Source: Candidatus Kaiserbacteria bacterium CG10_big_fil_rev_8_21_14_0_10_59_10 (lineage in GTDB: Bacteria > Patescibacteriota > Minisyncoccia > Phycocordibacterales > UBA2100). From it: 48,208 nucleotides of DNA. Positions 8,684 through 17,846 of this stretch are shown one piece after another. Below the pieces are notes generated by a model. It searched no databases. It was not told the origin of the DNA and was given only the letters and a program-made list of their open reading frames with translations. Made by a program: the position numbers and the translations under genes. The stretch covers positions 1-48,208 of the forward strand of contig PFBM01000014.1 of assembly GCA_002773285.1 (NCBI GenBank), given 5' to 3'. Each line of letters opens with the position of its first letter. Position 1 is the stretch's first letter.

Positions 8684-8766
8684 CTTTTCGGTACGCGACG
8701 CGTGAAGATTCTCTTATTACAAGGTACCACGGCCACCTACAGAGGCAATTAGCGGGAGCCATAATA

Positions 8767-8796
8767 CCGAACACCCCCCGGAGGGGGGTGCTTCGG
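8767..8796. repeat. Very stable GC-rich hairpin
   Basis: CCGAA-CACCCCCC-GGA-GGGGGGTG-C-TTCGG: 13 bp with one bulged nucleotide. Confidence 0.7.
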
Positions 8797-8905
8797 CGAC
8801 TTTCTGCGGAGCCACAACTTTTGAAGTGGCACTCACACGAACAGTATATGCAGCGGTGCAAAAAATGCAAAGAGGCGATCAGATCTGCCGTATGAGCGCT
8901 TCGTG

Positions 8906-11251
8906 CTACTCAAAGTTGAACGTGCCCGCGCGCATCTCCGCAATGAGCGCGCTGATATCCAGCGCGCTCGCCGGCGCGACTTCGCGCAGCGCTTCGAGCT
9001 CCTCTATCGCCTGTGCCCTCTGGCCTGCAGCATAGAGCGCAATTGCATACTGCACGCGCGCCTGCACGTCGTTTTGGTTCTGCTCTGCATATCCGCGGTA
9101 CAGACCCGCAATGCGCGCGAAGTCGCGCTTGCCTGCAAGGAGCGAGAGAATTCGCCTATCCGGCGCCTCTCCCCGCGCGACGAGCGGCGCAAGAAGCTCG
9201 TCGCCCAGCGTGTTGCGCCCTGTTTCGAACGCAGTCAGTGCATACAGTACGCGCGCCTCGCGATACGCCGGCGCCAGATTGTACGCCTCTTCGAAGTGTC
9301 GCAGTGCTTCGTTCGCCTCGTCGCGCGAGAGCGCGTTCACGCCGAGCTGAAATAGAACGGCTTGCTTGCGCGGGCTCAGCTCGCGCGCACGCTCCAAGAC
9401 GGGCTTCGCCTCGTCGTGAAATCCCGCACTGTCGAGAAATCCTCCGAAGAGCAGCAGGAACCGAAGCGTGTGCGGCATTTCCTCCATCTGCTGCCGCATT
9501 TCATTTGCGGCGCTGGCAAGGAACTCCCGCTTCACCTCTTGCGGGAAATCCGCCGCAAGCACACGCGACGCGAATTGAAGCAGCTGCTCGCGCGCTTCCT
9601 GTGTGCCGAAGGTATCGCGCTCTATCGCCTCATTGAAAAACGCGAGGTTGCTCATGATGTCCTGTTGCGGAGATATCGCGCGGATGATGGCGCGATTCGC
9701 GGCTAGCGCGTCCGCATTCACATACCACGCGACGCCCCATGCGCCCACGACGGCAAAAAGGGCGAGTATCGGCAATGCACCGCGCGAGAGCGTGTGCTTC
9801 TCAAGGAGCGGGGGCGCACCCTGGTGCGCGCGCGCCGCGATATAGGCGAGCACCGTGACGAACAACATGTAGCTCGTAATGTTGTCAAAGACGGTGAGAT
9901 TGTTGAAGAAGTAGCCGGCGAGAAGCCCCGTGAGTATGGCGCGTTCGTATGCGGCAAAGGCGGGCGAGCGCCAGAGGGCCCAGAGCGCCGCAGCGAAGAG
10001 CGCGAGGTAGCCGAGAAGACCGAATACGCCTCCGGCAATGAGCCAATCAAACACCGCATTGTGCACGCGGTCGAACCACGGCTCCTGCGCATACATGCGC
10101 GGGTCGTAGTATTTGTCGAAGACCACCGCGTAATTCTCCTGCCCCCACCCCAGCACGGGCCGCTCTTTGAACCCCTCCCACGCAATGCCCCAGTTAAGGA
10201 ATCGTGCAGTAACCGTCGTCTCGGAAAGCGAGATGGAGGCAAGACGCTGCAGCGGCTCCACCTTTTGCACCCAGGCGGCGTCCCGCGCGAACCACAGGCC
10301 TCCCGCCATGACGAGCGCGACAGCGAGCAGAACAACAATGCGCTTCAAGAGCCGCGCCCGGGGCGCCTGCACGATATACGCGAGCGCCGCCACAAGCGCT
10401 CCTACGGCGAGCCCCAGCATGGCGCCGCGCGCGAGCGTGAAGGCAAGGATGAATGTAAACAGCGCGAGCGCGAGCGCGAGCGCCACGCGCGCGAGCGCAT
10501 AGCTTCCGGAGCGCATCCACGCGTAGAGCCAAACACCCAGAGAAATGATGACGAGAACGACACTCGCGCCGCTCTCATGCGCTTGCGACACCGCGTACGC
10601 ATGCCACACGGCAAATACCTGCAGCGCCGCCGCCGCGCCAAAGAGCGCCGCGGGGTTGCCGATGCCCTTCCCCTCTATCTTCTCGCGCCCCCATACCAGC
10701 GCGGCGATAAAGATGTGGAAGAGCATGTAGACGGCAAGGTAGATGGCGTTCCCCAAAGTCGCGTCGAGGCGCACCCCGCCTTGATTGATGGTGATGAATC
10801 CCGCCAGTTGCAGCATGCCGTAGAGCCCGACGAACACCGCAACAGAGAGCGATACCTGCCAGAGCGCGTTCCACAGCCGCTCCGTGTTGAGGATAGATAC
10901 GGCAGCGAGAAAGTATGCAAAGAGATGCGCCAAAGTCACCCAGCCCTCCATCCGCTCAAAGTTGGACCAAATGCTTTTCTCCGGATACACGCCAAAAAGC
11001 GCCGCCGCACCGATGACGAGTAAGAAGAACGCGAAGGCGAGCAGTACCCAATTCCATCGCGGCCGATACTCGGGATTCACCGCGGCAAGCGCAAGCCAGG
11101 CAAAAAAGACCACCTCCGTAATGAGCCGGAACACGAAACCCTTCCCCGTGATGAACGGAAAAAAGAGCGCACTCGAGACATAGAGCACGACAAAAGGGAG
11201 CGCAAACACCCCCGCCAGGACGATATTCCGCAGCCCCCTCTCAAGCGCCAT
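8906..11251 (-). CDS. O-antigen ligase/Wzy_C-like polytopic membrane protein with C-terminal TPR-like repeats
   Basis: Multiple TM segments; RPVLGWGQENYAVVFDKYYDPRMY (Wzy/WaaL-type loop); C-terminal helical repeats ALRHFEEAYNLAPAYREARVLYALTAFE. Start taken at MALERGLRN. Confidence 0.88.
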   Translation of the reverse strand: MALERGLRNIVLAGVFALPFVVLYVSSALFFPFITGKGFVFRLITEVVFFAWLALAAVNPEYRPRWNWVLLAFAFFLLVIGAAALFGVYPEKSIWSNFERMEGWVTLAHLFAYFLAAVSILNTERLWNALWQVSLSVAVFVGLYGMLQLAGFITINQGGVRLDATLGNAIYLAVYMLFHIFIAALVWGREKIEGKGIGNPAALFGAAAALQVFAVWHAYAVSQAHESGASVVLVIISLGVWLYAWMRSGSYALARVALALALALFTFILAFTLARGAMLGLAVGALVAALAYIVQAPRARLLKRIVVLLAVALVMAGGLWFARDAAWVQKVEPLQRLASISLSETTVTARFLNWGIAWEGFKERPVLGWGQENYAVVFDKYYDPRMYAQEPWFDRVHNAVFDWLIAGGVFGLLGYLALFAAALWALWRSPAFAAYERAILTGLLAGYFFNNLTVFDNITSYMLFVTVLAYIAARAHQGAPPLLEKHTLSRGALPILALFAVVGAWGVAWYVNADALAANRAIIRAISPQQDIMSNLAFFNEAIERDTFGTQEAREQLLQFASRVLAADFPQEVKREFLASAANEMRQQMEEMPHTLRFLLLFGGFLDSAGFHDEAKPVLERARELSPRKQAVLFQLGVNALSRDEANEALRHFEEAYNLAPAYREARVLYALTAFETGRNTLGDELLAPLVARGEAPDRRILSLLAGKRDFARIAGLYRGYAEQNQNDVQARVQYAIALYAAGQRAQAIEELEALREVAPASALDISALIAEMRAGTFNFE

Positions 11252-11345
11252 CACCGGGATTGTATCACGCATGACGTGGTGCTTAAGATGCATCGAGGTC
11301 TCGGGGTTGTTTCCCCGTGCTCCTTTTTGTTGCGTCATGCCTCGG

Positions 11346-12371
11346 CTACTCCACGTCTTGCTCAAGAATCAACTCATCCGAGGCAATGCTGCGTAGCGAT
11401 TTCTTGCCTAGTACCGAATCTAACTTATCTGGGCCAAGGCCGGTACCCGGTCGCTTCAGTGCGATTTTCTCCCTCGTTATAACCTCGCCTTTTCTCACAT
11501 CAACCGCTGCTACGATACTCTGTCGTGCCCACTTCCGCGCCGCATCGAGCTCTGCCGCCCTTGCACGAGACGAATGTTCCATCGATGCCTCTATGTCGCG
11601 TATCTGCTGGACCATTACGACCAGCTCTTCGGGGGTGGTAGAGACCGGGCAATCAAAGGAGCGCGTGTCCGTTTTATCGAACGATTGATGTTTTTCTATC
11701 ATCGAGGCGCCCAGCGCAACGGCTGCGAGCGGTATATGCCACCCGACCGTGTGATCGGAATATCCTATGGGGTAGTCGAACATATCCTTATAACGCGTTA
11801 TCATCCGCAGGTCGCTTTTCTCCGGCGGAGTAGGATATACCGTGTTGCAGTGAAGGATTACGATCTCACGGCAACCGCCGCGTTCAAGTGCGGCGACGGA
11901 CGTACGAACCTCATCCTCCGTTTTGTGGAGACCGAAGGAAATAACGACGGGCTTCCCGCGCGATCCCACGCTCTCAAGAAACTCAAGGTTTAAGGATTCG
12001 CCTGAACCGACTTTAAAGAACGGGGCGTTAAGCTCCTTATCTAGAAAATCGAGGTCCACTTCCGTATGCGCCGTAATAAAACACTGTATGCCCCGTTTCT
12101 TGGCGTAGGTGTAGAGTTTGGCGAGTTCATCGTGACTCAGTTCTTTATATTTGAGCCGATCATACCAGTAGGGCGACACTTTCCGCGAAATGAGCACCTC
12201 GGTAGTTTGGGCTTGGAACTTAATGGCGTCACATTTGGCAATTGCAGCCGCATCTATTTGCTTCTTTGCTAACTGTACATCTCCCCAGTTGGTAAGGCCC
12301 CCCTCAGATACGATATAGACGGGTTCTCCTTCTCCCACTGCGCGTCCTGCGAGTAGAACCTTTTTTGCCAT
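11346..12371 (-). CDS. N-acetylneuraminate synthase family protein (NeuB-like, with C-terminal SAF domain)
   Basis: VYIVSEGGLTNWGDVQLAKKQIDAAAIAKCDAIKFQAQ...KVGSGESLNLEFLE...GKPVVISFGLHKTEDEV...GYSDHT...ALGASMIEKHQSFDK; SAF-like C-terminus. Confidence 0.9.
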   Translation of the reverse strand: MAKKVLLAGRAVGEGEPVYIVSEGGLTNWGDVQLAKKQIDAAAIAKCDAIKFQAQTTEVLISRKVSPYWYDRLKYKELSHDELAKLYTYAKKRGIQCFITAHTEVDLDFLDKELNAPFFKVGSGESLNLEFLESVGSRGKPVVISFGLHKTEDEVRTSVAALERGGCREIVILHCNTVYPTPPEKSDLRMITRYKDMFDYPIGYSDHTVGWHIPLAAVALGASMIEKHQSFDKTDTRSFDCPVSTTPEELVVMVQQIRDIEASMEHSSRARAAELDAARKWARQSIVAAVDVRKGEVITREKIALKRPGTGLGPDKLDSVLGKKSLRSIASDELILEQDVE

Positions 12372-12408
12372 ACATACACTATATCGTACACACAAAAGAC
12401 CCCGATGG

Positions 12409-13578
12409 TTACTCCGTTTTAGATACCCACAAAACACGCGGCATAATGATCTCTTCGTTGATGAGATCTTTGTGCTCAATGATCTTCGCAAGCATGCTTT
12501 CTACGAGCACATCCGAGAGCAGATGCGGCTTGAGACCAAGCTTCGGAAGCGCTCTGTGAACAGGGTTGTAATAGTGCTGTTCAAGCTCCGTACGAGGATT
12601 CCGTACATGCCGTATTTTTGCGCGGATGCCCATGTCCGCAGCGGCACTCTTCACTTTTTCTGCAAGCTCTCTGATGCTGAACACTTCTGTAAATTGATTA
12701 AATACGCGGAACTCGCCCTTTTTGGCCGGATGCAAAGCCGCCAATTCCACGCATCGAAGCGTATCAACAATGTTGAGGAATCCGCGTTTCTGGCCACCTT
12801 TCCCATAGGGCGTAATGGGTACACCGGCCACCGCCTGTACACAGAAACGGTTCAGGGCGGTGCCAAAAATATCGTCGTAGTGGAAACTTGTGTGCAAACC
12901 GTCGGCAAGCTTCGTTTCTTCAGTTTCCATGCCGTACACCACACCCTGGTTGAGATCAGTCACCCGCAAACCCCACACGCGGCAGGCGAACTCGAGGTTA
13001 TTGCTGTCGTGCACTTTGGAGAGATGGTAAAAGGAACCGGGTTTTTTAGGAAATAGCATTCTGTCTTTTCTCCCCTTGTGCGTAATGGTTATCCACCCTT
13101 CTTCAATGTCTATGTTCGGTGTTCCATATTCGCCCATAGTACCCAGCTTGATGAGATGCGCCTCGGGTGTACTGCGCTTCATCGAGTAGATGACGTTCAG
13201 CGTGCCAACGACGTTGTTTATCTGCGTCTCATTCGTACGCTCGTTCCCCATCATGGAAAACGGGGCGGACGGCTGCTCGCCATAGTGAATGATGACGTCC
13301 GGCTTGAAATCCCGGAAAATACGGGCAACGAAGCGCTCGTGTGCCAAGTTTCCGACGTACATCCTTATCTTTTTACCCGTCGCTTGCTTCCAGATGCGAA
13401 TGCGCTGCTGGAGCGAAGGGATAGGGATAAGGGGTTCCGCCTCTACTTCCGCCTCCCACTGGCGTTTTATAAAATTATCGACGACCGCGACGTCGTGTCC
13501 CTTCCGGGAGAAATACATGGCGGTCGGCCAGCCCAAGTAGCCGTCACCGCCGAGAATAAGCACCTTTTTCTTGACCAT
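12409..13578 (-). CDS. sqdB: UDP-sulfoquinovose synthase (SQD1/SqdB/Agl3-like) family SDR
   Basis: MVKKKVLILGGDGYLGWPTAMYFSRKGHDVAVVDN...HYGEQPSAPFSMM...LIKLGTMGEYGTPNIDIEEGWITITHKGR...SSFYHLSKVHDS-like...TDLNQGVVYG...FGTALNRFCVQAVAG...GEFRVFNQFTE: motifs very similar to plant SQD1. Confidence 0.88.
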   Translation of the reverse strand: MVKKKVLILGGDGYLGWPTAMYFSRKGHDVAVVDNFIKRQWEAEVEAEPLIPIPSLQQRIRIWKQATGKKIRMYVGNLAHERFVARIFRDFKPDVIIHYGEQPSAPFSMMGNERTNETQINNVVGTLNVIYSMKRSTPEAHLIKLGTMGEYGTPNIDIEEGWITITHKGRKDRMLFPKKPGSFYHLSKVHDSNNLEFACRVWGLRVTDLNQGVVYGMETEETKLADGLHTSFHYDDIFGTALNRFCVQAVAGVPITPYGKGGQKRGFLNIVDTLRCVELAALHPAKKGEFRVFNQFTEVFSIRELAEKVKSAAADMGIRAKIRHVRNPRTELEQHYYNPVHRALPKLGLKPHLLSDVLVESMLAKIIEHKDLINEEIIMPRVLWVSKTE

Positions 13579-13632
13579 AATGTTCCGCACCACAGTATCA
13601 GAAGTCGCCCCTTTTGCAATTTCCGAACCGGG

Positions 13633-14559
13633 TCATTGACCCCGCAAGTGGTCAACTGTTTTTGCGACTCCCTCCTCTACGCTGTATCGCGGGGTCCATC
13701 GCAAATATTGTTTTGCACGCTTATTGGACAGAATACTGCGCTTCACCTCGCCTCGGATGGCAGGCTTAAAGACCAGTTTCGCCTTTTTGCCTATAAATCT
13801 CTCGATGAGCCGTATTACGCGGATGACGCTTGTTTCCACTCCGCCGCTGATATTACACACTAGGTAGTTCCTTTTTCTGCGGCTTAGCGCGCGTACGTTT
13901 GCCCGCGCAACATCCTCGACATAAACAAAATCGCGGGTCTGTTTGCCATTTCCGTTTATATATATTTTCTTGCCGTCACGCACCCGCTGTATGAATGACG
14001 TGACGGCGCCTACGTGCTCTTTCCGCTCGTTGCGAGGTCCGTATACATTACTGTAGCGAAGGATGACGACAGGCAAATCATGTACGTGATGGTAGTAATA
14101 AAGGTACTTTTCACCGGCGAGCTTTGCGACGCCATACGGTGAGATGGGATTTGCGGGCATGTCTTCGACGCATGGCAGTGTCTTTGCGTTCCCGTAGAGC
14201 GCACCGCCGGTCGACGAAAATACGAACTTTTTTACCGGATACTTCTTCGAAGCCAGCTCAAGAAGATGCACAAGCCCAAGAATGTTCGACGTAATGTCCG
14301 CGTACGGATCCGAGAGGGACTCGCGCATGTTTGTCTTTGCTGCCAAGTGACATATTGCATCAAACCTCTCCTTTTTGAATACGTGTTCCAGTTTAGGACT
14401 CGTGAGCGCAACCTTATAGCACTTCACTCCCTGGTGCACATTCATCCGGTGGCCCGACGAAAGGTCATCAACTATAACGACGCGGTGTCCACCTTTTAGG
14501 AGCGCGTCCACGACGTGCGAGCCGACGAACCCCGCCCCCCCTGTAACTAGTACTTTCAT
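13633..14559 (-). CDS. NAD-dependent nucleotide-sugar epimerase/dehydratase (UDP-glucose 4-epimerase-like)
   Basis: MKVLVTGGAGFVGSHVVDALLKGGHRVVIVDDLSSG...SPYGVAKLAGEKYLYYY: extended SDR GXXGXXG and YxxxK. Confidence 0.9.
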   Translation of the reverse strand: MKVLVTGGAGFVGSHVVDALLKGGHRVVIVDDLSSGHRMNVHQGVKCYKVALTSPKLEHVFKKERFDAICHLAAKTNMRESLSDPYADITSNILGLVHLLELASKKYPVKKFVFSSTGGALYGNAKTLPCVEDMPANPISPYGVAKLAGEKYLYYYHHVHDLPVVILRYSNVYGPRNERKEHVGAVTSFIQRVRDGKKIYINGNGKQTRDFVYVEDVARANVRALSRRKRNYLVCNISGGVETSVIRVIRLIERFIGKKAKLVFKPAIRGEVKRSILSNKRAKQYLRWTPRYSVEEGVAKTVDHLRGQ

Positions 14560-14560
14560 A

Positions 14561-15715
14561 TCAATATGTTATTCGTTTTCTCAATAACGTCCCGCCAAGC
14601 TGCACCGTGCGCAGCACGTGCGCGATGCGCTCGCCTGCCCTCCCCCTTCCGAACAGATAATGATTCCTGCATCTTTTCTTGAATGTCGGCGACGTCGCGA
14701 GATTAATCGCGGAAAAAACCTTGGCTGTGGTCGGCTCTTCGACCGCTATGATATTCGTATCGCGTACGCGTCCGTCCTGCCGATGACCGACGGTTATGGA
14801 CGGTAGGTTGAAATACGGTGTTTCCATGAGTCCGCTCGAAGAGTTCCCTACCATAACGCTGGCTCCTGCCATCAACCCCCAGAAGTCCTCCGCCTGTATG
14901 TTCTTGTGCACACTGAACTGGGGTACATTCTCGAATTCCTTAAGTGCCTTCAAGACGAGTGAGTACCCTTGATCGTTGCAGGGCCACACGATAAGCGTGC
15001 GCCATCCTTTTTTCTTAAGCGCCATGTATACGGCTCTTGCCTCTCGGTAAGAATGTTCTTCGTCCAATGTAGTCGGGTGCTGGATGCAGATACAGTACGG
15101 CTCGTCCGGCTTGATACCATATTTCTTCCTCACGATACGCTCCGGCGTATAATCACCCCTGACGACCAGATCGATATAGGTGGAACCGTAATCAAACACG
15201 CGCCACTCCTCTTCCCCGAGGTTCAGAATACGCTCATACGCGTCCCTATTCGCGGGGAAGTGCAGATGCGCCAGCTTTGTGACCGCATGAATGCGCACGC
15301 CGTCCCGATTTCCCGAGACATCGCCTCCCAGAATATGTGCAACGGGAATATTCAGCTCCAGGGCGGCCATACATGCCGCTAAAACTTCCCCGCGGTCGCC
15401 CAGGGTCACCAGTATGTCCGGCTTCGTACGGGCAAAAACTTCCAACAGCCCGTCCACCGTGCGCGCGAGGGCTTTTCCCCGCTCAAGATGAGAGTCCCCT
15501 TTTTGTTTTGTCGGAACTCGGACAGTTTTCCCGTACCATTTCTCCACCTCCTTGACCGTCCCGCCAAAAAAAGAAGAGAGGTGCATATCAGTGGCGATCG
15601 GCACAACCTTGACGGCCGGATCGCGCCGCAGTGACTGGACAAGCGTTATCATGGCGCCGGAGCCCCCACGCTTGCCTGTGAGTACGGCAATAACTCTTTT
15701 TTTTACTTTAGCCAT
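14561..15715 (-). CDS. UDP-N-acetylglucosamine 2-epimerase, hydrolysing type (NeuC/LegG-like)
   Basis: MAKVKKRVIAVLTGKRGGSGAMITLVQSL...PDILVTLGDRGEVLAACMAALELNIPVAHILGGDVSGNRDGVRIHAVTKLAHLHFPAN...VMVGNSSSGLMETPYFNLPSITVGHRQDGR. Confidence 0.9.
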   Translation of the reverse strand: MAKVKKRVIAVLTGKRGGSGAMITLVQSLRRDPAVKVVPIATDMHLSSFFGGTVKEVEKWYGKTVRVPTKQKGDSHLERGKALARTVDGLLEVFARTKPDILVTLGDRGEVLAACMAALELNIPVAHILGGDVSGNRDGVRIHAVTKLAHLHFPANRDAYERILNLGEEEWRVFDYGSTYIDLVVRGDYTPERIVRKKYGIKPDEPYCICIQHPTTLDEEHSYREARAVYMALKKKGWRTLIVWPCNDQGYSLVLKALKEFENVPQFSVHKNIQAEDFWGLMAGASVMVGNSSSGLMETPYFNLPSITVGHRQDGRVRDTNIIAVEEPTTAKVFSAINLATSPTFKKRCRNHYLFGRGRAGERIAHVLRTVQLGGTLLRKRITY

Positions 15716-15782
15716 AAACGGCAAACGTATACTACGCACTACGACGCAACCGCGCAACAAAACGGTATCGCTTGGATTTGCC

Positions 15783-16475
15783 TTACTTCTTCAACCGGAG
15801 AAAGGCCTCTATCCTCTCGAGATCATCCTTATAATCGATGTCAGAAGAGTACTTGGCGGCAACAATGATCGGGTACGTTTTGTTGCCCTCCATCTTCCCT
15901 TCTCGCATCACTGTTTCATAACTCGCGAGCCACAGATTCGCCGCGCGATAGAACTTCGGCCGGTCTTTTCCGGTCACCGTATAGTGGAGTTCGTTTTGCC
16001 AAAAGCGCACCGTGCCATCGGCTGCCATTTCCCGTACATTGTACGGATGGTTGACCGTATCGACTTCCGATACGTTGACGACCGAATCCGCGCCCTTCTC
16101 CTTCGCCAGCGCGACAGCTGCGTCTATCTGTTCCGGTTCGATAAGCGGCGTCGTCGGCTGAAGCAGGACGACGTAGTCGGCGCGGTAGCCATTTTCCTTC
16201 TCCAATTCCGTGAGGACATGCTTCACCGCTTCGATCACGGGGCTTGCGTCTGTCGCGAGCTCTGCAGGGCGTATGATGACCTCTGCACCATACTCTTTCG
16301 CGACCCGCGCTATTTCTTCGCTGTCCGTAGACACGATGACGCGTTCGACTTCTTTTGCCCGCTTCGCCGATTCTATCGGCCAGGCAACGAGCGGTTTTCC
16401 GCCGAGAAGCGCCACGTTCTTGCCGGGAAATCGCTTGCTTCCCCCGCGTGCAGGTATCACCGCAATGCAGTTCAT
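15783..16475 (-). CDS. CMP-nonulosonate (acylneuraminate) cytidylyltransferase
   Basis: MNCIAVIPARGGSKRFPGKNVALLGGKPLVAWPIESAKRAKEVERVIVSTDSEEIA...VLLQPTTPL: NeuA/PseF/LegF signature. Confidence 0.93.
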   Translation of the reverse strand: MNCIAVIPARGGSKRFPGKNVALLGGKPLVAWPIESAKRAKEVERVIVSTDSEEIARVAKEYGAEVIIRPAELATDASPVIEAVKHVLTELEKENGYRADYVVLLQPTTPLIEPEQIDAAVALAKEKGADSVVNVSEVDTVNHPYNVREMAADGTVRFWQNELHYTVTGKDRPKFYRAANLWLASYETVMREGKMEGNKTYPIIVAAKYSSDIDYKDDLERIEAFLRLKK

Positions 16476-17836
16476 AATGATAGTATCTCACGTATTCGGA
16501 AGGCAAGGCGTTCCGCACTTTTCCCGTCGGTAAAATGCACTTGCTCACGCACGAGCGTACGCCTCCCCTCGGTGTCGAGCGCGGGATTTGCATGGTAGGC
16601 GGCAACCGCATCAAGCAGCTCGGCCCGGTCTCGAACGACGCGCACAGCGCCTGTCGCAACGACATTGCTGAAGTGATTCGTGCAATAGTACCGCTCCACT
16701 GAAAGGTAGAACGGCAATTTCTTTTCTCCGTCGAACGCTATGCCTATAGAGGGGCGGTCGAGAATAGCCGCTTCCAGGACTAATGTCGAGGCCATCGTTA
16801 TGAGGGCATCGGCATGAAAGATGGAATTGACGAGGTGTTGTATGTCATCCGTTTCGAATTCCCACCCTCCGGCTGTGTCTTGGATACGTTTGCCCGGCAT
16901 ATCGACGATAACGTTCGAGAGTTCGCTCGCTCGCTCGCACCATGGATAATTCGGATGCGGACGGTAGAGGACCTTTGTGCGTGCATAGCGGGGATCGGAA
17001 CCCATCGCATTCGCTAGCGCCGAGAGAACTTCGCACTCACCGGGAAAAAGGTCCAGGCCCTCGCCGCCAAAGAGTACATAGTGCTCAGTCGGCGCAACCC
17101 CGATCGTACGGAGAAACTCATCTCGCGGCATGAGAATGTTTTTATGGAAGTAGAAATCGAACTGGGGAATGCCGCACACCGTTACCCGCTGCTCGGGGTA
17201 ATCCATGTACGAGACAGCTTCACGACGCAGTAACTCGTTCTGCACCAAGAGGTGGTCCGGATGCACCGCTAAAAAGCACTTTGATGTAATACTGTCCCAT
17301 GACTTAGTCATACCGACAATGCGCACACCCTTTCTGCGTGCTGCTTTCATGAGCCCGAGATCCATGCGATCGTACAGCGTCGTGGCAAAAACGAGATCCG
17401 GCTTATGCGTATCAATGATGGGCATATACGCCGAGCAGGGCGAGAATGAGTAGAGAAAGCGCAGGAAGCGCCGCCATGGCCGCACATGGCCGAGGAGCCA
17501 CATGGCACGCGTCGCACACAGCCAGAACCATCGCACGAAACCTCGCTTTGAATAGAACGCATGCATTTGCCGGTTGTAAATGGTTGTTGTGGGAATACTC
17601 TGGCGCAACACGCGATTTGCCCGCTCTTCGAATTTTTTATAACGATCAGTGGGCGCGGACTCTACAATAACGTCTGTGCGGCCCATGAATTCCTTTTTGT
17701 AATACTCCTCGCGATATGGCGGAACGAGTAGGATGACTCGCACTCCCCCACCTGAGAGCAGGGCCGCCAGGAACCCCGTCCGAAGTAGCCCGTAGGAAAC
17801 CGCTCCGTTCGGGATGGTTACAATGACGGTATGCAT
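16472..17836 (-). CDS. Putative GT-B-like glycan biosynthesis protein (unassigned family)
   Basis: 454 aa; GIPQFDFYF, HYVLFGGEGLDLFPGE, KVLYRPHPNYPW, DALITMASTLVLEAAILDRPSIGIAF, typical of capsule/CDP-glycerol-type GT-B folds. ATGA overlap with the cytidylyltransferase gene. Confidence 0.55.
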   Translation of the reverse strand: MHTVIVTIPNGAVSYGLLRTGFLAALLSGGGVRVILLVPPYREEYYKKEFMGRTDVIVESAPTDRYKKFEERANRVLRQSIPTTTIYNRQMHAFYSKRGFVRWFWLCATRAMWLLGHVRPWRRFLRFLYSFSPCSAYMPIIDTHKPDLVFATTLYDRMDLGLMKAARRKGVRIVGMTKSWDSITSKCFLAVHPDHLLVQNELLRREAVSYMDYPEQRVTVCGIPQFDFYFHKNILMPRDEFLRTIGVAPTEHYVLFGGEGLDLFPGECEVLSALANAMGSDPRYARTKVLYRPHPNYPWCERASELSNVIVDMPGKRIQDTAGGWEFETDDIQHLVNSIFHADALITMASTLVLEAAILDRPSIGIAFDGEKKLPFYLSVERYYCTNHFSNVVATGAVRVVRDRAELLDAVAAYHANPALDTEGRRTLVREQVHFTDGKSAERLAFRIREILSL

Positions 17837-17846
17837 CCAGCCAATA

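Noticed and set aside
8610-8840. SRP RNA, tmRNA or RNase P RNA in the structured intergenic region
   Set aside because: I looked for the SRP tetraloop core (GGTCAGGTCCGGAAGGAAGCAGC), tmRNA ends and RNase P P4 signatures (GAGGAAAGTCC / ACAGAAA) and did not find convincing matches.
8490-8870. 126-aa minus-strand ORF in the structured intergenic region
   Set aside because: Translates across the REP palindrome and the stable hairpins, lacks family motifs and overlaps the RAYT stop; structure is a better explanation than coding.
9794-11023. 409-aa plus-strand ORF antisense to the O-antigen-ligase-like gene
   Set aside because: Arg/Glu/His-rich shadow ORF opposite a confidently assigned membrane protein.
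15552-16598. 348-aa plus-strand ORF antisense to the neuC/neuA-like genes
   Set aside because: Covers parts of two well-supported genes on the other strand with no recognisable motifs.
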